A stretch of DNA of 6,532 bases. Source: Acetofilamentum sp. GTDB taxonomy: Bacteria > Bacteroidota > Bacteroidia > Bacteroidales > JAFGUD01. The stretch spans positions 1 through 6,532 of the forward strand of contig DYKL01000201.1 in NCBI GenBank assembly GCA_020722645.1, in the 5' to 3' direction. Positions 1-5,522 of this stretch are shown here, piece by piece. Every line of letters starts with the position of its first letter. Position 1 is the first letter of the stretch. Position numbers and translations under genes: made by a program. The notes under the pieces are model-generated. The model was not told the origin of the DNA. It was given only the letters and a program-made list of their open reading frames with translations, and did not search any database.

Positions 1-1
1 A

Positions 2-217
2 CTTTATGCCAAAAATGTCAAATTTTACCAACAATTTTTCATAAAAGAGCCATTGATTTTTTCGAAAATACAAATTTTTTTTGACGATAATAAAAACTCA
101 AAATCATTAAAACACATTACTACTGCTAATAAACTTTTAATTTTCAATCTGCCAGATATTTTTTCAGAAAATCTATTGTTTTTTCAATGTGAGAGTTTGC
201 ATTTAACTGGGAGTTGA
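2..217 (+). other. Left flank: open frame entering from outside the window, uncertain
   Basis: The 143 bases left of the peroxiredoxin gene hold no complete gene. One plus-strand frame is open from base 2 to a TGA at 215-217 (71 codons, no start visible), which is long for DNA this AT-rich. It could be the 3' end of a gene coming from the left. Against this, its last 70 or so bases lie antisense to the conserved bcp gene, whose own coding can keep the other strand open, and the translated sequence resembles no family I recognise. No terminator-like hairpin with a T-run is visible downstream of bcp. Confidence 0.2.
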
Positions 218-599
218 AAATTAGCCTTATTTTTCCGTTTTTATCAATTAAAAAAGTTTCACGACCTGGTATTAAACCGAATAAATTGTTTTTAACACCA
301 AATAATTTTCGTAGTTTGTCTTTGACGTCGCAAATCAAAGGGAATTTAAGATTATATTTGTGTGCAAATTCTTTATGACTTTCGTTAGAATCTCCACTGA
401 TACCAATTACCTCGCAATTGTATTTCAGATATTCTTCGTAATTATCTCTAAACGAACAAGCTTCTGTGGTGCACACTGGCGAACCGTCTTTTGGGTAAAA
501 AAATAAAACTGCATTTTTACCTGCAAGAGTTATATTTGATATTTCTTTCCCTTGATAATCTTTTATGCTGAATTCAGGAATTTGGTCTCCAATATTCAT
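144..599 (-). CDS. bcp: Peroxiredoxin, BCP/PrxQ type (thioredoxin-dependent thiol peroxidase)
   Basis: This is a cytoplasmic peroxidase that reduces hydrogen peroxide and organic hydroperoxides using thiols, normally recycled by thioredoxin. The 151 residues match the usual BCP length. The active-site segment at residues 34-51 (FFYPKDGSPVC, then TTEACSF) carries the peroxidatic Cys43 and, five residues on, Cys48, the spacing of the resolving cysteine in E. coli-type BCP. The family Pro-x-x-x-Thr-Pro-x-Cys motif reads with Ser40 in place of Thr, a common tolerated change. Arg113 in GRETFLID fits the conserved arginine strand. There is no signal peptide. The start is the ATG at 597-599, which gives the standard short N-terminus (MNIGDQIPEF). 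No Shine-Dalgarno is present. The gene lies downstream of glyA on the same strand, but a terminator stands between them and leaves only about 15 bases before the start codon. Cys62 and Cys90 are extra cysteines of unknown role. Confidence 0.95.
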   Translation of the reverse strand: MNIGDQIPEFSIKDYQGKEISNITLAGKNAVLFFYPKDGSPVCTTEACSFRDNYEEYLKYNCEVIGISGDSNESHKEFAHKYNLKFPLICDVKDKLRKLFGVKNNLFGLIPGRETFLIDKNGKIRLIFNSQLNANSHIEKTIDFLKKYLAD

Positions 600-614
600 A
601 ATTTTAAATTTGAT

Positions 615-646
615 AAAAAAAAATGCCCGACAGTAAAGCCGGACAT
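615..646 (-). terminator. Intrinsic terminator after glyA
   Basis: On the minus strand an 8-bp stem (ATGTCCGG pairing with TCGGGCAT, including two G-T wobbles) with an 8-base loop is followed directly by a run of nine T. The stem occupies 623-630 and 639-646, and the T-run maps to the A-run at 615-623. It begins 10 bases past the glyA stop codon. It is the most GC-rich hairpin in the window and a textbook rho-independent terminator. Confidence 0.85.
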
Positions 647-655
647 ATAATTATT

Positions 656-1948
656 TTAAAAATTTGATTCGTAATGAGCTGTTAATGGGAATTTTGTCAT
701 TAGTTCTTGAACTTCATTTCCAACTTGTGCAATAACATCTTGATTTTCAATATTGCTGATAACTTTATCAATCAATCCAACAATTGTTTTTATTTCACCT
801 TCTTTTACGCCTCTTGTAGTAACAGCAGGAGTTCCAAGTCTTAAACCTGATGTTTGGAAAGGAGAACGAGAATCAAAAGGCACCATATTTTTATTTACAG
901 TAATATGAGCCGCTTCGAGTGTTTTTTCGACTTGTTTGCCTGTCAAATCAGGGAAGTTTTGTCTGAGGTCTATTAATATAAGGTGATTATCTGTGCCTCC
1001 TGAAACAACTTTATATCCTTTTGAAATAAATTCACTTGCCATAACCTGAGCATTTGTTTTAACCTGTTTTTGATATTCTAAAAATTCGTCAGTTAAAGCT
1101 TCGTAGAATGCAACAGCTTTGGCTGCAATAACGTGTTCAAGCGGACCGCCTTGCAGTCCGGGAAAAACAGATGAGTCAATAACAGCTCCCATTGATTTAA
1201 TTTCTCCTTTTGGTGTTTTTATTCCCATCGGGTTATCAAAATCTTTGTTAATCATAATTATACCACCTCTTGGTCCTCTAAGAGTTTTATGAGTAGTTGA
1301 AGTAAGAATGTGGCAATGAGGGAACGGATTGTTAAGAAGTTTTTTTGCAATTAAACCTGCCGGATGCGCAATATCGAACCATAAAATTGCACCAATTTTA
1401 TCTGCAATTTCTCTCATTCTTTTATAGTCCCAATCGCGTGAATATGCAGATGCACCGCCCAAAATTAACTTTGGTTTTTCCTGAAGAGCTAATTTTTCTA
1501 CCATATCATAATCAACATAACCGTTTTGATTTACCTGATAAGGTACCGGTTGATAGAGAATTCCGGAATAATTAACATAAGAGCCGTGAGTAAGGTGTCC
1601 GCCGTGAGCTAAATCTAATCCCAGGAATTTATCTCCGGGTTTAAGAATAGCCATCATAACAGAGGCATTTGCAGAAGCACCCGAGTGTGGCTGTACATTT
1701 GAGTATTCGCAGCCAAAAAGCTGGTTAAGTCTGTCAATTGCTAACTGCTCAGTTCTGTCCACTTCAAGACAGCCGCCGTAGTATCTTTTCCCCGGATATC
1801 CTTCGGCGTATTTGTTGGTCATAACTGAACCCATTGCTTCTAAAACCTGTTTGCTAACAAAGTTTTCAGATGCTATTAGTTCTATACCGTTCAGTTGTCG
1901 TTCGTACTCTTTTCTGATAATGTCAAAAACTATATTGTCTCTTTGCAT
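656..1948 (-). CDS. glyA: Serine hydroxymethyltransferase
   Basis: This cytoplasmic PLP enzyme interconverts serine plus tetrahydrofolate with glycine plus 5,10-methylene-tetrahydrofolate, the main entry of one-carbon units for purine, thymidylate and methionine synthesis. At 430 residues it is slightly longer than E. coli GlyA (417). The family signatures are all present: ELIASENF (23-30), the YAEGYPGKRYYGG block (47-59), the His-rich LAHGGHLTHG (113-122), FDIAHPAGLIA (191-201) with Asp192 placed to bind the PLP ring nitrogen, the Schiff-base lysine Lys221 in TTHKTLRGPRGG (218-229), and Arg370 in GLRLGTPA (368-375) placed for the substrate carboxylate. No key residue is missing. The start ATG at 1946-1948 gives the usual short N-terminal arm. 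The gene appears to be its own transcription unit, with a strong terminator behind it and a 361-base gap with a leader hairpin in front. I found no TAnnTTTG promoter box upstream. Confidence 0.98.
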   Translation of the reverse strand: MQRDNIVFDIIRKEYERQLNGIELIASENFVSKQVLEAMGSVMTNKYAEGYPGKRYYGGCLEVDRTEQLAIDRLNQLFGCEYSNVQPHSGASANASVMMAILKPGDKFLGLDLAHGGHLTHGSYVNYSGILYQPVPYQVNQNGYVDYDMVEKLALQEKPKLILGGASAYSRDWDYKRMREIADKIGAILWFDIAHPAGLIAKKLLNNPFPHCHILTSTTHKTLRGPRGGIIMINKDFDNPMGIKTPKGEIKSMGAVIDSSVFPGLQGGPLEHVIAAKAVAFYEALTDEFLEYQKQVKTNAQVMASEFISKGYKVVSGGTDNHLILIDLRQNFPDLTGKQVEKTLEAAHITVNKNMVPFDSRSPFQTSGLRLGTPAVTTRGVKEGEIKTIVGLIDKVISNIENQDVIAQVGNEVQELMTKFPLTAHYESNF

Positions 1949-1980
1949 AATAAAAAATTTATGTGATTTTAAAATTATTT

Positions 1981-2014
1981 AAAAATAAAATCCACCGGTA
2001 TTTACCAATGGATT
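1981..2014 (-). promoter_or_regulatory. Terminator- or attenuator-like hairpin in the glyA leader
   Basis: On the minus strand AATCCA (2014-2009) pairs with TGGATT (1994-1989). Inside it a second short stem (GGT with ACC, 4-base loop) is set off by a two-by-two internal loop. The T-rich tract TTTTATTTTT follows directly. The structure ends about 35-40 bases before the glyA ATG, so it could stop read-through from upstream, act as an attenuator or leader element, or be chance in AT-rich DNA. It matches no riboswitch I know. Confidence 0.4.
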
Positions 2015-2038
2015 AAAAAGATTATTTTGTTGTGATAT

Positions 2039-2070
2039 AATAACAATAATTCGTTAATTTTTCAATTAGC
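2039..2070 (+). repeat. Dispersed intergenic repeat, copy 1 (32 bp)
   Basis: This 32-bp stretch (it includes TAATTCGTTAAT and ends in CAATTAGC) is identical, base for base, to 6476-6507 in the same orientation. Both copies are intergenic. Here it is followed by TAATTAGCAAATTATTG, which makes the 12-bp palindrome AATTAGCTAATT at the junction. At copy 2 the sequence changes completely right after AATTAGC. An exact 32-bp match in 6.5 kb is not expected by chance even at this base composition. Confidence 0.85.
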
Positions 2071-2149
2071 TAATTAGCAAATTATTGATTTTCAGTTAAT
2101 TACTAATTTTTGCTCAAATGAATATAATTCGCTGTATATTAACGAATTA
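2047..2149. repeat. 103-bp block bounded by 12-bp perfect inverted repeats
   Basis: TAATTCGTTAAT at 2047-2058 is the exact reverse complement of ATTAACGAATTA at 2138-2149. A third partial copy, TAATTCG at 2125-2131, can pair instead with CGAATTA at 2143-2149, giving a local 7-bp hairpin with an 11-base loop. The block contains no coding sequence. It may be a small non-autonomous element or a folded RNA/DNA structure. The low complexity of the region limits confidence. Confidence 0.4.
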
Positions 2150-2282
2150 CCATAAAATATATCGAACTATTGTAATAATAAAATTGAATGTAAATGATTT
2201 TTCTTTAGTTTTTAAAGCCAATTTCAATATATTTCAGATTGAAAAAATATTACATAAAAACAAGAAAAACGAATTATAAGAC

Positions 2283-2301
2283 AAAAAACAGCAGAACTGT
2301 C
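2283..2301 (-). terminator. Weak intrinsic terminator after the LytTR/secreted-protein unit
   Basis: On the minus strand ACAG, loop TTCTG, CTGT (2300-2288) is followed by a run of T (A-run at 2283-2288), beginning about 10 bases past the stop codon at 2310. The stem is only 4 bp plus one possible G-T pair, so position rather than strength supports it. Confidence 0.4.
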
Positions 2302-2309
2302 ATTAAAAA

Positions 2310-2948
2310 TCAGTTAATATACCACAATCTTAAAAAGTTCACTCTAATCATAGAATTCGGAGCAACTTTAAAGCCGATATATTGTCCGGGAAGTCCGGCG
2401 TAATCCATAGTGTGAATTAGATTTTGGTTGATGAAAAAGTAATATTTTTCGCCATATTTTCTAACGACAAGATTATTGTCGGCAGTTTTGTTGATAATTT
2501 CTGTTTGTTGAGGTTCGATAATATTGCTTTCGGTAAAACCGTCTTCACTCTGAACGGCATAGTATCCCATAGAAGAGAAGCCGAAAATATATTTTTCGCC
2601 GAAAACAAGTTGTCCCCACATAATACCGTTAAAAGCTTCAACATCACCACTTACGAATTTTATTCTGGTTTCGAGTTCAAAATTTTTGCTTCCGTCAAAA
2701 GCAATAGCTTTACCGTCAATGTATGGGAAATCATATTCATTTGAGAAATACAGGAATCCGTCGGCAATTCTGTGAGTAGCCGGAGAACTTTCCTTTATCC
2801 AAAAATACCTATTGTCATCAAAATTATCCAAAAACACTCTTTGTTTGTTGGAATGGGGGATGCCTTCATAAAGGTCTGGTTGGTAATCTTGGGCAAAAAG
2901 CCCTGTTGTAGCCAACAGTATAAAAATAATGACGATATTTTTTTTCAT
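2310..2948 (-). CDS. Secreted beta-rich protein, possibly concanavalin-like jelly roll; function unknown
   Basis: The 212-residue product begins with a clear signal peptide (MKKNIVIIFILLATTGLFA, likely cut before Gln20), so it should be periplasmic or exported. There is no lipobox cysteine and no recognisable C-terminal sorting domain. The mature part is rich in aromatic residues and beta-like stretches. LDNFDDNRYFW (40-50), FELETRIKFVSG (90-101), NGIMWGQL (107-114), YYFFINQNLIHTM (169-181) and QYIGFKVAP (189-197) are spaced like the strands of LamG/concanavalin-type or DUF1080-like domains. This is a fold impression, not a motif match, and no catalytic set is visible. I chose the ATG at 2946-2948 because it starts the signal peptide; a TTG two codons upstream is less likely. 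It starts 15 bases after the LytTR gene on the same strand, so the two are probably co-transcribed. Confidence 0.8.
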   Translation of the reverse strand: MKKNIVIIFILLATTGLFAQDYQPDLYEGIPHSNKQRVFLDNFDDNRYFWIKESSPATHRIADGFLYFSNEYDFPYIDGKAIAFDGSKNFELETRIKFVSGDVEAFNGIMWGQLVFGEKYIFGFSSMGYYAVQSEDGFTESNIIEPQQTEIINKTADNNLVVRKYGEKYYFFINQNLIHTMDYAGLPGQYIGFKVAPNSMIRVNFLRLWYIN

Positions 2949-2963
2949 ATACAATTTTTTAAA

Positions 2964-3677
2964 TTATTTAGCAATTATTTTTATTTTAGTTAATAAATTA
3001 TCTCGAAATGTTTTGGCAATCGGAAAACTTTTCTTTTTGCCGGCAAAATTAATTATAACATAATTGTCTTCAATTGCTTCTATTCTGTTAATGTTCATAA
3101 TAAAAGATCTGTGAACTCTGACAAAAATTTCAGGTGGAAGCTGATTTTCAATAGATTTCATGGTAAAATGAATAGTGTGCTTTATATCGTCAGTCATAAT
3201 TAAGACATAATTTTCTAAGGCTTCAATCCAAACAATGTCTTCAAATTTGAGTCTTATTAAAGTTGAGCTTCCGTCTTTAATAAAAATTCCTTTGTCGTAT
3301 TTTTGTTCTTTTGTATTAGTATTTGTTTCAACAAATTCTCTTGCTTTTGTGACGGCTTTTACAAATCGGGCATATTCAATTGGTTTAAGAAGATAATCAA
3401 TAACGTCATATTCGAATGATTCAAGTGCATATTTTTCTTTAGCCGAAATAACAATTAAAACCGGTAAATTCTTAAAAGAACGCATAAATTCAAGTCCGGT
3501 CATTTGTGGCATTTCAATATCAATAAATATTAAATCAATATCGTTAATTTTGTTGTCGTTTATTGCCTCAATCGGATTTTCGTATAAACCTACTAATTCG
3601 AGAAAATTTGTCTTTTTTATATATTTCTCTATCAATAATCTTGAAACTTTATCGTCATCAATAACAATTACTTTCAT
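2964..3677 (-). CDS. LytTR-family response regulator
   Basis: This is a two-domain transcription regulator of the LytR/AlgR type (237 residues, typical length). The N-terminal receiver (about 1-118) has the acidic pocket Asp7-Asp9 in MKVIVIDDD, the phosphoacceptor Asp53 in FIDIEMPQMTG, the switch residue Ser78 and Lys98 in LLKP. All phosphorylation residues are intact. The C-terminal LytTR DNA-binding domain (about 130-234) shows the family marks DIVWIEALENYV (147-158), VRVHRSFIMNINRI (187-199) and a final FPIAKTFRDNL-like segment. The start is the ATG at 3675-3677, which puts the receiver first strand at residues 2-6; a TTG 11 codons upstream would add an atypical tail. Such regulators usually pair with a membrane sensor kinase of the LytS/YehU (His_kinase) type, but none is next to it here. 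Its close downstream partner encodes a secreted protein. Confidence 0.95.
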   Translation of the reverse strand: MKVIVIDDDKVSRLLIEKYIKKTNFLELVGLYENPIEAINDNKINDIDLIFIDIEMPQMTGLEFMRSFKNLPVLIVISAKEKYALESFEYDVIDYLLKPIEYARFVKAVTKAREFVETNTNTKEQKYDKGIFIKDGSSTLIRLKFEDIVWIEALENYVLIMTDDIKHTIHFTMKSIENQLPPEIFVRVHRSFIMNINRIEAIEDNYVIINFAGKKKSFPIAKTFRDNLLTKIKIIAK

Positions 3678-3786
3678 TAATTTATTTTTTTCCAAATCAA
3701 TAATAATCAAATAATCTAAATTTTAATGTTTTTTTGATATTTAAAAATTTAATTGAAAAAACTTTCAGAAATAAAACTTTCAAATG

Positions 3787-3794
3787 CAAATTTA
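3787..3794 (-). promoter_or_regulatory. Candidate promoter -7 box for the LytTR gene
   Basis: The minus strand reads TAAATTTG, a perfect TAnnTTTG, followed by CA as is common in Bacteroidota promoters. No TTTG is seen at the -33 position. Transcription would start near 3780, giving a leader of about 100 bases before the ATG at 3677. Confidence 0.5.
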
Positions 3795-3844
3795 GTTTTT
3801 TTATTTTAAATTTATATAAATATAAATATTTTTTTTGAGTATCT

Positions 3845-3873
3845 TTTGATATTGATTTTTAATATTATCTTTG
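3845..3873 (+). promoter_or_regulatory. Promoter for folE (Bacteroidota-type -33/-7 boxes)
   Basis: TTTG at 3845-3848 and TATCTTTG at 3866-3873 (perfect TAnnTTTG, followed by CC) are 17 bases apart, close to the spacing described for Bacteroides promoters. The predicted start of transcription near 3880 lies downstream of an in-frame TTG at 3871, so translation must begin later. This supports the ATG at 3940 as the folE start, with a leader of about 60 bases. Confidence 0.65.
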
Positions 3874-3939
3874 CCAAAATTACAATTTTTTTTCAGAAAA
3901 AAAATTTTTTACTATTTTTTTACATTTAATACTTTTTTT

Positions 3940-4575
3940 ATGGACAATTTAAAAACAGACCAAATGTTTTTTGAAGATTCAAATTATAAAAAAATCGAAG
4001 AATTTGATGCAGGCGTTACCGATAAACTTACCCAAAGTTATAAAAGTATAATTGAAAATTTAGGGGAAGATGTTAACAGAGAAGGTCTATTAAACACGCC
4101 GTTAAGAGTTGCAAAAGCTATGCAGTTTATTACTCAGGGGTATTCAATGGATCCTGTAAAAATAATAAAATCTGCAATTTTCAAGGAAGATTATCAAAGT
4201 ATGGTAATCGTAAAAAACATTGAATTATATTCTTTGTGCGAACATCATTTAATTCCTTTTTTTGGAAAGGCACACGTAGCATATATTCCAAATGGTTATG
4301 TAACAGGATTGAGCAAAATTGCAAGAATTGTTGATGCTTATGCCCGAAGACTTCAGCTACAGGAACGTCTAACAAATCAAATCAGGGATTGTATTCAGCA
4401 AACTCTTAATCCTTTAGGTGTTGCTGTGGTTATAGAGGCTCAGCATTTATGTATGATGATGAGAGGAGTGCAAAAACAAAATTCCGTTACAACTACTTCA
4501 GCTTTTACCGGTGCTTTTACAAAAGAGGCAACAAGAGAAGAATTTATTCATCTTATCGGGGATAAACTAAATTAA
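3940..4575 (+). CDS. folE: GTP cyclohydrolase I (type IA)
   Basis: This cytoplasmic, zinc-dependent, decameric enzyme converts GTP to 7,8-dihydroneopterin triphosphate, the first step of folate (and other pterin) synthesis. From the ATG at 3940 the protein has 211 residues, near E. coli FolE (222). The family blocks are REGLLNTPLRVAKAM (47-61), the zinc and catalytic segment SLCEHHLIPFFGKAHVAYIP (98-117), GLSKIARIVDAYARRLQLQE (123-142) and AQHLCMMMRGVQKQ (167-180). Cys100, His103 and Cys171 match the zinc ligands, and His102 and His169 match the catalytic histidines of the E. coli enzyme at a constant offset of 10. An in-frame TTG at 3871 would add 23 Phe/Lys-rich residues but overlaps the promoter, so I reject it. 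A later ATG (residue 9) is possible. The small membrane-protein gene follows after 21 bases on the same strand. Confidence 0.97.
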   Translation: MDNLKTDQMFFEDSNYKKIEEFDAGVTDKLTQSYKSIIENLGEDVNREGLLNTPLRVAKAMQFITQGYSMDPVKIIKSAIFKEDYQSMVIVKNIELYSLCEHHLIPFFGKAHVAYIPNGYVTGLSKIARIVDAYARRLQLQERLTNQIRDCIQQTLNPLGVAVVIEAQHLCMMMRGVQKQNSVTTTSAFTGAFTKEATREEFIHLIGDKLN

Positions 4576-4596
4576 ATAACTTTTAAAACTTTCTAT

Positions 4597-4941
4597 ATGG
4601 ATGAATTTTCATTTATTATACTGACAATTGTTATTGTGTTTATTTTAATCTTTTTCGTAAACCGGATTTTGTCAAGAAAAAAAACTGATAAGAATATTAT
4701 GCACAGTCAGGAAAAATTTTCAGAAAAACTTAATGATTTAGAGGTTATTATAAACGGAGTAAGCAAAAAAGAGATGACTGAACCAAAAGAGGAGAATAAT
4801 GAAAAAACAGAGGAGTTGTCGGAAAGCAAAGAAATAACCGACGAAAACAAAAAAACAAAAACAAACAAAACGAATAATAATATTGATTTAAAGAAATCGG
4901 TTATTTCAAAAGAAATCTTAGACAAGAAAAAAAGTTTATAA
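4597..4941 (+). CDS. Small single-pass membrane protein with Lys/Glu-rich tail; function unknown
   Basis: The 114-residue product has one hydrophobic segment at about 6-25 (FIILTIVIVFILIFFV...), preceded by two acidic residues and followed by RKK, which by the positive-inside rule places the tail in the cytoplasm. The rest (about 28-114) is highly charged and low in complexity: a short possibly helical part (35-56), then Glu/Lys/Thr/Asn-rich sequence that is likely disordered. I recognise no family. It starts 21 bases after folE with no terminator or promoter box between, so it is probably in the folE transcript. Its start ATG fits the membrane segment exactly. Part of the reading frame is A-rich repeats of AAAACAAA type (about 4845-4880), a region prone to length change. 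A 100-codon open frame on the opposite strand is most likely a shadow of this composition. Confidence 0.7.
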   Translation: MDEFSFIILTIVIVFILIFFVNRILSRKKTDKNIMHSQEKFSEKLNDLEVIINGVSKKEMTEPKEENNEKTEELSESKEITDENKKTKTNKTNNNIDLKKSVISKEILDKKKSL

Positions 4942-4953
4942 AAAAACGCAAAA

Positions 4954-5364
4954 TCACGAAAAAATTGTAACGACAATTTTTCTGTTACCACCGTGATTGC
5001 GAAATTCACACAGATAAATACCTTGCCATGTTCCCAAATTCAATTTCCCGTTTGAGATTGGAATAGTTAATGATACTCCGATTAATGATGATTTTAAATG
5101 TGCAGGCATATCATCATCGCCTTCAAATACGTGAGAGTAAGAGGGTAAACCTTCAGGAACAATTTTGTTCATAGTAGTTTCAAAATCTACTCTTACAGAA
5201 TAATCAGCATTTTCGTTAATGCTCAATCCTGCAGAAGTATGTTTCAAAAACAAATTCATAAGCCCTTCATTTGGTAATTCGTCAATTTGACTCAAAATTT
5301 CGGAAGTTACCAAATGATAACCTCTTTTATAGTTTTTCAGGATAATATAATATTGCTTAATCAT
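4954..5364 (-). CDS. yjbQ: YjbQ/UPF0047 family protein (secondary thiamine-phosphate synthase family)
   Basis: The 136 residues match the usual length of this compact cytoplasmic beta-sandwich family. Signatures are FLKHTSAGLSINENAD (39-54), then VRVD (57-60), YSHVFEGDDDMPAH (76-89), the stretch SSLIGVSLTIPISNGKLNLG (92-111) running into TWQ (112-114, the UPF0047 signature), and CEFRNHGGNRKI (119-130). His42, His78, His89 and the acidic 81-85 cluster form the conserved, probably metal-binding pocket. Some family members show weak thiamine-phosphate synthase activity, hence the common name, but the physiological role is not settled and nothing here links it to thiamine. The start ATG at 5362-5364 fits the family and lies about 20 bases below a -7 box. 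It converges on the folE unit, with 12 bases between stop codons. Confidence 0.93.
   Translation of the reverse strand: MIKQYYIILKNYKRGYHLVTSEILSQIDELPNEGLMNLFLKHTSAGLSINENADYSVRVDFETTMNKIVPEGLPSYSHVFEGDDDMPAHLKSSLIGVSLTIPISNGKLNLGTWQGIYLCEFRNHGGNRKIVVTIFS
4960..4981. terminator. Hairpin with T-runs on both strands at the convergent gene ends
   Basis: A perfect 9-bp stem (AAAAATTGT, loop AACG, ACAATTTTT) lies inside the last codons of yjbQ and 18 bases past the stop of the 4597-4941 gene. Either strand reads as a hairpin ending in five or six T. It could end folE-unit transcripts and, in the other direction, yjbQ transcripts. The stem is very AT-rich, so termination is possible rather than certain. 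Confidence 0.4.
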
Positions 5365-5389
5365 TTTCGTTTTTATTCAAATTGTCAGA

Positions 5390-5397
5390 CAAAACTA
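5390..5397 (-). promoter_or_regulatory. Candidate promoter -7 box for yjbQ
   Basis: The minus strand reads TAGTTTTG, a perfect TAnnTTTG, 25 bases upstream of the yjbQ ATG. That gives a leader of about 20 bases. No TTTG is found at -33. Confidence 0.45.
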
Positions 5398-5435
5398 ATT
5401 ATTATTAATTTTTTTCATAATAAAATAAAAGTAAG

Positions 5436-5443
5436 TATTTTTG
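5436..5443 (+). promoter_or_regulatory. Candidate promoter -7 box for the lipoprotein gene
   Basis: TATTTTTG is a perfect TAnnTTTG and is followed by GC. No TTTG is found at -33. Transcription would start near 5450, giving an AT-rich leader of about 70 bases that contains the palindrome AAACGTTT (5455-5462). It diverges from the yjbQ promoter 40 bases away. Confidence 0.45.
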
Positions 5444-5522
5444 GCAAAATTTTTAAACGTTTTAATTTTTTTTACGTTTAATAATTCAAATAAACATTTT
5501 TAAACAATAAAAATTCTCAATT

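Larger units (their letters stand above)
1949..2309. other. 361-base gene-free region between the secreted-protein gene and glyA
   Basis: This very AT-rich stretch should contain the glyA promoter, but no good TAnnTTTG match is visible on the minus strand. From right to left it holds a weak terminator-like hairpin (2283-2301), a repeat block with inverted repeats (2039-2149), and a hairpin with a T-rich 3' side just ahead of glyA (1981-2014). A 53-codon plus-strand open frame (2118-2279) is present but looks accidental. Confidence 0.7.

Noticed and set aside
2118..2279. 53-codon plus-strand open frame with ATG in the glyA upstream gap
   Set aside because: It is Ile/Asn/Lys-rich as expected from AT-rich noncoding DNA, overlaps the inverted-repeat block, has no promoter box, and resembles no family. 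Conservation would be needed to revive it.
2424..2744. 106-codon plus-strand open frame within the secreted-protein gene, plus other antisense frames in glyA, folE and the lipoprotein gene
   Set aside because: All lie inside genes with clear family motifs or signal peptides on the other strand or frame, so they are shadows.
2949..2954. TTG start two codons upstream for the secreted protein
   Set aside because: The internal ATG begins a standard MKKN signal peptide and is the stronger start codon.
3678..3710. Upstream TTG start adding 11 residues to the LytTR regulator
   Set aside because: Receiver domains begin a few residues before the first beta strand, and the ATG at 3675-3677 gives exactly that.
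4845..4880. A-rich AAAACAAA stretch as a possible functional tandem repeat
   Set aside because: It is irregular, lies within a Lys/Asn/Thr-rich coding region, and is explained by codon composition.
4707..5009. 100-codon minus-strand open frame opposite the small membrane protein
   Set aside because: It is Phe/Ser/Leu-rich, as the antisense of a Lys/Glu-rich low-complexity gene must be, and it also overlaps the end of yjbQ on the same strand in another frame.
4954..5397. Thiamine pathway role or TPP riboswitch near yjbQ
   Set aside because: The family name suggests it, but the leader is only about 20 bases, no TPP riboswitch motif is visible, and no thiamine genes are nearby.
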